Source of the DNA: Streptomyces fumigatiscleroticus
GTDB lineage: Bacteria; Actinomycetota; Actinomycetes; Streptomycetales; Streptomycetaceae
Length of the DNA: 64,000 bases
Direction: 5' to 3'
Assembly: GCF_014647975.1 (NCBI RefSeq)
Contig: NZ_BMQF01000012.1
Coordinates: forward strand, 186,001 to 250,000
In this document: positions 58,927 through 64,000 of the stretch, piece after piece
Layout: every line of letters starts with the position of its first letter
Numbering within the stretch: the first letter of the stretch is position 1
Program-made: the position numbers and the translations under genes
Notes under the pieces: model-generated
What the model was told of the DNA's origin: nothing
Databases searched by the model: none
What the model saw: the letters and a program-made list of their open reading frames with translations, nothing else

Positions 58927-59619
58927 ATGGAGCCCGAGACCCTGGTGCGCGACCACACGATCTACGCCTGTGTCATGGGCTCGCGTGCCTTCGGTCTGGC
59001 GACGGAGGGCAGCGACACCGACCGCCGGGGCGTATTCCTCGCCCCCACTCCCCTGTTCTGGCGCTTCGACAAGCCGCCGACGCATGTGGAGGGCCCGGCC
59101 CCAGAGCAGTTCAGCTGGGAGCTGGAGCGCTTCTGCGAGCTGGCCCTGCGCGCCAACCCGAACATCCTGGAGTGCCTCCACTCCCCCGTCGTGGAGTACG
59201 CCGACGCCACCGGCCGGGAGCTCCTCGCCCTGCGCGAGGCGTTCCTCTCCCGCCGGGTCCACGAGACCTTCACGCGCTACGCCCACAGCCAGCGCCGCAA
59301 GCTGGAGGCCGACGTCCGCACGCACGGCGCCCCGCGCTGGAAGCACGCGATGCACCTGCTGCGGCTGCTGACGAGCGCCCGCGACCTGCTCCGCACGGGC
59401 AGGCTCACGATCGACGTCGGCGACGACCGCGAGCCGCTGCTCGCCGTGAAGCGCGGCGAGGTCCCGTGGTCCGAGGTCGAGTCCCGGATGACCCGCCTGG
59501 CCGAAGAGGCCGAACGGGCCGCCCGCCGCACCCCGCTCCCCGACCACCCGGACCGCCCCCGGATCGAGGACTTCCTGATCCGCACCCGCCGCGCCTCCGC
59601 GAACCGGACAGCCTCCTGA
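58927..59619 (+). CDS. Nucleotidyltransferase-domain protein (YcgL/COG3541-like)
   Basis: 230 residues with a pol-beta-type nucleotidyltransferase fold. The signature MGSRAFGLATEGSDTDRRGV (about 18-37) contains the GS-x-A and the acidic DTD metal site. PNILECLHSPVVEY and a helical part with LLTSARDLLRTGRLTI follow, typical of the predicted nucleotidyltransferase family COG3541. Its substrate (tRNA, toxin-antitoxin partner or nucleotide) is unknown and no antitoxin-like gene adjoins. ATG at 58927 lacks a ribosome-binding site; TACGCT lies seven bases upstream (leaderless). Confidence 0.83.
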   Translation: MEPETLVRDHTIYACVMGSRAFGLATEGSDTDRRGVFLAPTPLFWRFDKPPTHVEGPAPEQFSWELERFCELALRANPNILECLHSPVVEYADATGRELLALREAFLSRRVHETFTRYAHSQRRKLEADVRTHGAPRWKHAMHLLRLLTSARDLLRTGRLTIDVGDDREPLLAVKRGEVPWSEVESRMTRLAEEAERAARRTPLPDHPDRPRIEDFLIRTRRASANRTAS

Positions 59620-59623
59620 GGGC

Positions 59624-59715
59624 GGCGCCCTCGGGGGGCGCGGGGCTCTGTCGAGGTGCGGCTCCGCCGCGCGGTGTCCCGTCCTCGCATTCGTCGTGGC
59701 CGGTGACCCAGCGGA
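59624..59715. repeat. Dispersed Streptomyces hairpin repeat, copy 3 (convergent gap)
   Basis: Starts GCGCCC-TCGGG-GGGCGC (59625-59641), then CGGGGCTCTGTCGAGGTGCG and the stem GCGGC-TCC-GCCGC, ending TTCGTCGTGGCCGGTGACC. It shares the first half with the other copies and carries the longer variant of the element. It fills the gap between convergent genes. Confidence 0.65.
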
Positions 59716-59719
59716 GCGC

Positions 59720-60742
59720 TCACGCGTCCCAGAGCGCGCCGAGCGCCAGCAACTCCCCCTGGTACTCCACCCGCCCCGCCCACTCGTCCGGCCAGGCCTT
59801 GGCGCCCAGGTAGGCGCCCGCGAAGGCCCCCGTCAGACAGGCGATCGAGTCGGAGTCGCCGGAGGTGCAGGCGGCCCGGCGCAGGGCGGTCAGCGGTTCG
59901 TCGACGAAGAGCAGGAAGCACAGCAGGCCGGTGGCCAGCGCCTCCTCCGCGATCCAGCCCGCGCCGGTGGCCAGGCAGGGGTCGGTCTCGGGCGAGACGG
60001 TGCGCACGGCGTCCTGGAGGCGGTCCAGTACCGCCAGGCACTCGTCCCAGCCGCGGGTGATGAAGTGCTCCGGGGTGGGGTCCTGGCCGCGGGTCCACAG
60101 ATCGCCGAGCCAGCGCTCGTGGTAGCGGCTGCGGTTCTCGTAGGCGTACGACCGCAGCAGGCCGATCAGCCCGGTCGGCTCGGCGCCCTGGGCGAGCAGC
60201 CGTACGGCGTGGGCGGTCAGGTCGGACGCGGCCAGGGCCGTCGGGTGGCCGTGGGTGAGCGCCGCCTGCAACTGGGCGGCGCCCGCGCGCTGCTCGTCGC
60301 TGAGGTTGGGGACGATCCCGACCGGCGCGACGCGCATGTTGGCGCCGCAGCCCTTGGAGCCGGGCTGGCTGGCGTCCTGCCAGGGCCGCCGGTCGTCCTT
60401 CAGCAGGTCGCAGGCGACCAGGCAGGTCCGGCCCGGGGCCCGGTTGTTCTCCGGGGACCGGTACCAGTTGACGAACTCCTCGCGCAGCGGCCGCTCGAGC
60501 CGCTCGGGCATGAGCGCCCCGCGGTCCATCGCCGTCCGTATCGCCCGCCCCAGCGCCAGCGTCATCTGGGTGTCGTCGGTGACGATGGCGGGCGTGGGCA
60601 GCCGCATCTCACGCCAGGGGCCGAACTTGGCGAGAATCGACGGGACGTCGTTGAACTCGGTCGGGAAGCCGAGCGCGTCCCCGAGGGCGAGACCGACGAG
60701 GGTGCCGGTGGCGGCGCGCTTGTCGGGGTCGGTCATGGTCAT
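59720..60742 (-). CDS. ADP-ribosylglycohydrolase family protein
   Basis: 340-residue enzyme of the DraG/ADP-ribosylglycohydrolase family, which removes ADP-ribose from proteins or small molecules using two Mg ions. Metal-binding motifs are GLALGDALGFPTEF at the start, TDDTQMTLALG (about 55), and ACTSGDSDSIACLTGAFAGA near the C-terminus, all intact. ATG at 60742 overlaps the stop of the Nudix regulator gene (ATGA). Coupling to an NrtR-type regulator ties it to NAD and ADP-ribose turnover, and its expression should respond to ADP-ribose. Confidence 0.92.
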   Translation of the reverse strand: MTMTDPDKRAATGTLVGLALGDALGFPTEFNDVPSILAKFGPWREMRLPTPAIVTDDTQMTLALGRAIRTAMDRGALMPERLERPLREEFVNWYRSPENNRAPGRTCLVACDLLKDDRRPWQDASQPGSKGCGANMRVAPVGIVPNLSDEQRAGAAQLQAALTHGHPTALAASDLTAHAVRLLAQGAEPTGLIGLLRSYAYENRSRYHERWLGDLWTRGQDPTPEHFITRGWDECLAVLDRLQDAVRTVSPETDPCLATGAGWIAEEALATGLLCFLLFVDEPLTALRRAACTSGDSDSIACLTGAFAGAYLGAKAWPDEWAGRVEYQGELLALGALWDA

Positions 60743-61458
60743 GCGGGGCGTCCTTCCCTGGGCGGTCGGAGCAGGGGCGGGTGCAGGGCGGTGGCCGGGC
60801 CCGCTCGGTACAGTGCGGCCGGTTTGCCGCGGCCGCCGGTCAGACGCGCGGCGCCGGGAACCGGTTCGACGAAGCCCGGCGTGGCGAGCACCTTGCGCCG
60901 GAAGTTGGGCCGGTCCAGGGCGGTGCCCCACACGGCCTCGTAGACCTGTTGCAGCTCGCCGAGGGTGAACTGTGGCGGGCAGAAGGCCGTGGCCAGACAG
61001 GAGTACTCGAGCCGGGCCCCGACGCGCTCGTGGGCGTCGGCCAGGATCCGGTCGTGGTCGAAGGCCAGGGGTCCGGCGGCGTCGTAGGGGACCCAGCGGG
61101 CCTGGGCGGCGTCACTGCCGCCGTGCGGCTCGGGAGGATCGGGGAGCAGCGCGGTGAAGGCGACCGAGACGACCCGCATACGGGGGTCGCGGCCGGGCTC
61201 GCTGTAGGCCCGCAGCTGCTCCAGGTGGAGGCCGGAGACGTCCGCGAGGCCGGTCTCCTCGGCGAGCTCGCGGCGGGCCGCCGTCTCGGCGGACTCCTCC
61301 GGCTGCACGAAGCCGCCGGGCAGTGCCCAGCGGCCGGCGTACGGCTCCTGCCCGCGTTCAACGAGCAGCACGTGCAGCGCGCCTTCGCGCAGGGTGAGGA
61401 CCGCGAGGTCGACGGTGACGGCGAAGGGCTCGTAGGCGTACTTGTCGTAGCCGTGCAC
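60739..61458 (-). CDS. nrtR: NrtR-type Nudix transcriptional regulator of NAD metabolism
   Basis: 239 residues: an N-terminal Nudix domain (about 10-145) with the box GGFVQPEESAETAARRELAE ETGL (positions about 50-73, all key residues except possible catalytic losses) and a C-terminal winged helix (about 160-230; LGELQQVYEAVWGTALDRPN, FRRKVLATPGFVE). NrtR repressors bind ADP-ribose and release DNA. GTG at 61458 has GGGGTGG six bases upstream; a longer frame to 61518 would run through the operator. A 43-bp palindrome covers the promoter. It is coupled to the ADP-ribosylglycohydrolase gene, a fitting target. Confidence 0.88.
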   Translation of the reverse strand: MHGYDKYAYEPFAVTVDLAVLTLREGALHVLLVERGQEPYAGRWALPGGFVQPEESAETAARRELAEETGLADVSGLHLEQLRAYSEPGRDPRMRVVSVAFTALLPDPPEPHGGSDAAQARWVPYDAAGPLAFDHDRILADAHERVGARLEYSCLATAFCPPQFTLGELQQVYEAVWGTALDRPNFRRKVLATPGFVEPVPGAARLTGGRGKPAALYRAGPATALHPPLLRPPREGRPA

Positions 61459-61463
61459 GGCGA

Positions 61464-61506
61464 GCCACCCCCTTTTATAGTCACGAGGACTATAAAAGGG
61501 GGTGGC
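61464..61506. promoter_or_regulatory. 43-bp perfect palindrome: NrtR operator
   Basis: Arms of 19 bp (61464-61482 and 61488-61506) around ACGAG. The core TTTTATAGTC / GACTATAAAA matches known NrtR sites; the outer CCACCCCC / GGGGGTGG extends it and includes the ribosome-binding site of nrtR. The TATAGT hexamers may serve as -10 boxes, so repression would be by direct occlusion. Confidence 0.88.
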
Positions 61507-61543
61507 GGTCCGGGACAACCCCTCGCGGCCCCAGCGGGCCGGC

Positions 61544-62629
61544 TTAGAGCTCGACCTCCTTCATCAGCATCCCGACCTCGGTGTTCGACAGCCGGCGCAG
61601 CCAGCCGGACTTCTGGTCGCCCAGAGTGATCGGGCCGAAGGCGGTGCGGACCAGCTTGTCGACCGGGAAGCCGGCCTCCGCCAGCATCCGCCGCACGATG
61701 TGCTTGCGGCCCTCGTGGAGGGTGACCTCGACCAGGTAGTTCTTGCCGGTCTGCTCCACGACCCGGAAGTGGTCGGCGCGCGCGTAGCCGTCCTCCAGTT
61801 GGATGCCGTCCTTCAGGCGCTTGCCGAGGTCGCGCGGGATCGGGCCCACGATGTGCGCGAGGTAGGTCTTGCGCACGCCGTAGCGCGGGTGGGTCAGCCG
61901 GTGCGCCAGCTCGCCGTGGTTGGTGAGCAGGATGACGCCCTCGGTCTCGGTGTCCAGCCGGCCGACGTGGAAGAGCCGGGTCTCGCGGTTGGTGACGTAG
62001 TCACCGAGGCACTGCCGGCCCTCCGGGTCCTCCATGGTGGAGACGACACCGGCGGGCTTGTTGAGCGAGAAGAACTGGTACGACTGCGTGGCGACGGTCA
62101 GGCCGTCGACCTTGACCTCGTCCTTCTCCGGGTCGACGCGCCGGCCCTGCTCCAGCACGATCTCGCCGTTGACCTCGACCCGGGCCTGCTCGATCAGCTC
62201 CTCGCAGGCGCGCCGGGAGCCGTAGCCCGCGCGCGCGAGCACCTTCTGGAGCCGCTCGCCCTCCTGCTCGGCGCCGGGGAAGGTCTTGGGCAGCTTGACG
62301 TCCTTCTTGCCCGCGTACCGCTCGCGGTTGCGCTCCTCCACCCGGGCCTCGTACTCGCGCGAGCGCGCGGGGGCCGTACGGCCGCGCCCGCCGCCGCCCT
62401 GCTGGGACTGCTGGGACTGCTTGGGCCCGCCCTTGGCGCCGCCGCGGGCCGCCCCGCCGCGCCCGGCCTTCGGGCCGTCCTTCGTGGCGGAGGGACCCAC
62501 GTCGTAGCGGCGCTCCTCCGGGCGGGGCCTGCGGGGGCGGCCCTGCCCCTGCCTGTCGTCCCTGTTGTTGCCGGCACCGCGGTAGTTGCCCCGCCCGCCG
62601 TGTCCGCCGTTCCTGCCGCTGCTTCGCAT
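61544..62629 (-). CDS. Ribosomal large-subunit pseudouridine synthase (RsuA/RluB family)
   Basis: 361 residues. A basic, Gly/Arg/Gln-rich disordered region of about 110 residues precedes an S4 RNA-binding domain (RLQKVLARAGYGSRRACEEL) and the synthase domain with the catalytic Asp in GRLDTETEGVILLTNHG and the conserved KTYLAHI and HEGRKHIVRRML. It isomerises a uridine in rRNA, probably U2605-like in 23S. The ATG at 62629 overlaps the scpB stop by one base (TGATG); a TTG three bases earlier is also possible. It completes the scpA-scpB-synthase operon common in Gram-positives. Confidence 0.93.
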   Translation of the reverse strand: MRSSGRNGGHGGRGNYRGAGNNRDDRQGQGRPRRPRPEERRYDVGPSATKDGPKAGRGGAARGGAKGGPKQSQQSQQGGGGRGRTAPARSREYEARVEERNRERYAGKKDVKLPKTFPGAEQEGERLQKVLARAGYGSRRACEELIEQARVEVNGEIVLEQGRRVDPEKDEVKVDGLTVATQSYQFFSLNKPAGVVSTMEDPEGRQCLGDYVTNRETRLFHVGRLDTETEGVILLTNHGELAHRLTHPRYGVRKTYLAHIVGPIPRDLGKRLKDGIQLEDGYARADHFRVVEQTGKNYLVEVTLHEGRKHIVRRMLAEAGFPVDKLVRTAFGPITLGDQKSGWLRRLSNTEVGMLMKEVEL

Positions 62630-63315
62630 CAAAGTTCCGTCGTCGTTGTCGTGTGTGGCGTGATCGCCGTGTTCGTCGTGTGGCCGTCGTCCGCGTCCGG
62701 CGCGTCCGGGTCGAACGACGGGACGCCCTCCTGGGTCTCGGCCTCGATCGCCTCCGCCTCCGGGAGGAAGGGCGCGAGCTCCGGGAGCTCGTCCAGACCG
62801 CGCAGGCCCATCCGCTCCAGGAAGTAGTTCGTCGTCCTGTACAGGATCGCACCTGTCTCGGGTTCCGTGCCCGCCTCCTGGACGAGACCGCGCTGGAGCA
62901 GGGTGCGCATCACGCCGTCGCAGTTGACCCCGCGCACCGCCGAGACCCGGCTGCGGCTGACCGGCTGGCGGTAGGCGACCACGGCGAGGGTCTCCAGCGC
63001 GGCCTGGGTGAGCCGGGCCTGCTGGCCGTCCAGGACGAAGCCCTCCACCGCCGCCGCGTACGCGGGCCGGGTGTAGTACCGCCAGCCGCCCGCGATTCTG
63101 CGCAGCTCGAAACCGCGCCCCTGGACGGTGTACTCGTCGGCCAGCTCGCGCAGCGCGTCCGCGATCTGCCGCCGGGGCCGCTCCAGTATCTTCGCCAGGT
63201 GCTCCTCGGTCGCGGGCTCGTCGACGACCATGAGGATCGCCTCCAGCGCGGGTTTCAGATCGAGCCCCGCGACCTCGCGTGTCCCGGCCGGTACGCCGGT
63301 GGCCTGCTCGCTCAT
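62629..63315 (-). CDS. scpB: Segregation and condensation protein B
   Basis: 228-residue subunit of the SMC-ScpAB condensin complex that compacts and separates chromosomes. Two winged-helix domains fill residues 18-185 (LKPALEAILMVVDEPATEEH, ALETLAVVAYRQPVSRSRVS, VRGVNCDGVMRTLLQRGLV, YRTTNYFLERMGLRGLDELP). The C-terminal 45 residues are acidic and end in a Thr-rich tail. ATG at 63315 overlaps the scpA stop (ATGA). The pseudouridine synthase gene overlaps its end. Confidence 0.96.
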   Translation of the reverse strand: MSEQATGVPAGTREVAGLDLKPALEAILMVVDEPATEEHLAKILERPRRQIADALRELADEYTVQGRGFELRRIAGGWRYYTRPAYAAAVEGFVLDGQQARLTQAALETLAVVAYRQPVSRSRVSAVRGVNCDGVMRTLLQRGLVQEAGTEPETGAILYRTTNYFLERMGLRGLDELPELAPFLPEAEAIEAETQEGVPSFDPDAPDADDGHTTNTAITPHTTTTTEL

Positions 63316-64000
63316 GGCTTCTCTCCCTTCTCGGGCTGCTCGGGCGGCCGGTCGAACTCGTCGGTCACCATCGGCCCGGCCTCGCCGTCCCCGCCGGTCC
63401 AGCGCACGGTCAGCTCGCCGAGCGCGGTCTCCTGGTCCAGCGCCACGGCCTTCTCGCGGTACAGCTCCAGCAGGGCCAGGAACCGGGCCACGACGGTGAG
63501 TGTGTCGTCGGTGTCCGCCACCAGCGCCCCGAAGCTCGCCTCGCCCAGCTCCTTGAGCCGCGCGACCACGATCTGGGCCTGCTCCTGCACGCTGACCAGG
63601 GGTGCGTGGATGTGGTCGACGTAGACCTGCGGTTTCGGCCTGGGCTGCATCGCCTTGACGGCGAGCCTGGCGAAGCCCTCCGCGCCGATGCCGATGACGA
63701 CCTCGGGCAGCAGCTCGGCGTGGTGCGGCTCCAGGCCGACGGTACGCGGGTGGCGGCGGGCCTCCTCGTCCAGGCGCCCGCCGAAGATGTCGGCGATCTG
63801 CTTGTACGCGCGGTACTGCAACAGCCGCGCGAAGAGCAGGTCCCGGGCCTCCAGCAGCGCCAGGTCGGCCTCGTCCTCCACCTCGGCCGCGGGCAGCAGC
63901 CGCGCCGCCTTCAGGTCCAGCAGCGTGGCGGCCACGACCAGGAACTCGGTCGTCTCGTCCAGGTCCCAGTCGCGCCCCATCGCCCGGATGTGCGCCATGA
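63312..64000 (-). CDS. scpA: Segregation and condensation protein A (5' end off window)
   Basis: Kleisin subunit of the SMC condensin. The window holds the C-terminal 229 codons; the N-terminal part that binds SMC (the EGPFDLLL segment, about the first 80 residues) lies beyond the right edge, so the in-frame ATG at 63998 is internal. Visible parts are TTEFLVVAATLLDLKAARLL, the acidic EVEDEADLALLEARDLLFAR, and the C-terminal winged helix (ARFLALLELYREKAVALDQ, GELTVRWTGGDG). Its stop overlaps the scpB start. Confidence 0.95.
   Translation of the reverse strand, partial: MAHIRAMGRDWDLDETTEFLVVAATLLDLKAARLLPAAEVEDEADLALLEARDLLFARLLQYRAYKQIADIFGGRLDEEARRHPRTVGLEPHHAELLPEVVIGIGAEGFARLAVKAMQPRPKPQVYVDHIHAPLVSVQEQAQIVVARLKELGEASFGALVADTDDTLTVVARFLALLELYREKAVALDQETALGELTVRWTGGDGEAGPMVTDEFDRPPEQPEKGEKP

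Overview
The window is chromosomal DNA of a Streptomyces or very close relative. G+C is very high, third codon positions are almost always G or C, GTG and TTG starts are common, and the gene families are typical of the genus (streptogrisin-type proteases, SGNH lipase, DUF5685, DUF5925, a SepF paralogue, an orphan type ISP domain, ECF sigma/anti-sigma pair). From memory, the order hmgA ... dnaE2 ... sepF-like gene ... der-plsC-cmk-tyrA-aroH ... scpB-scpA matches the core region around SCO1715-SCO1769 of S. coelicolor. I see no IS element, prophage, CRISPR array, rRNA or tRNA.

Left part (1-10.7 kb): a CitMHS citrate transporter cut by the window edge; a molybdopterin oxidoreductase broken by a large internal deletion; a lipoprotein-TetR pair; homogentisate dioxygenase hmgA with a GntR regulator; an orphan type ISP domain protein; and a TetR regulator divergent from a DrrAB-like ABC exporter, with two near-identical operators, one of them inside the first codons of the exporter gene.

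Middle-left (10.7-29.5 kb): an ECF sigma factor/zinc anti-sigma pair with a SigK-like promoter, divergent from a DUF4331 protein-TPR protein-His-rich nickel/cobalt permease unit; a Ser/Thr kinase; an SGNH lipase; a glycosyltransferase-glycosyltransferase-polysaccharide deacetylase operon; an AAA ATPase, DUF72, GntR, tandem-GNAT and DUF402 genes; a methyltransferase behind two PafBC-like promoter elements; a 44-residue peptide; and a sortase-anchored copper monooxygenase (LPMO).

Middle-right (29-47 kb): a MarR/cupin pair with three inverted repeats; dnaE2 with a LexA box; an ABC-2-like membrane protein; two paralogous S1 proteases flanking a slipin; a DUF5685 protein with an extraordinary Cys/Asp/Gly tail divergent from a SepF paralogue; an acyl-CoA dehydrogenase; an MFS exporter; a PIG-V-like mannosyltransferase; a PAP2 phosphatase; and an I78 peptidase inhibitor.

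Right part (47-64 kb): an orphan cytochrome oxidase subunit I overlapping a WYL regulator tail to tail; an Rpf-like muralytic enzyme with a long structured leader; two conserved hypotheticals; the housekeeping run der, plsC-like, cmk, prephenate dehydrogenase, aroH; a DUF6529/Rieske pair; a nucleotidyltransferase; an NrtR-ADP-ribosylglycohydrolase operon behind a 43-bp palindrome; and pseudouridine synthase-scpB-scpA, cut by the right edge.

Recurrent themes are 1-4 bp stop/start overlaps within operons, at least eight genes with a -10-like box only 6-7 bp before the start codon (leaderless mRNAs), and three copies of a dispersed hairpin element, each exactly between convergent genes.
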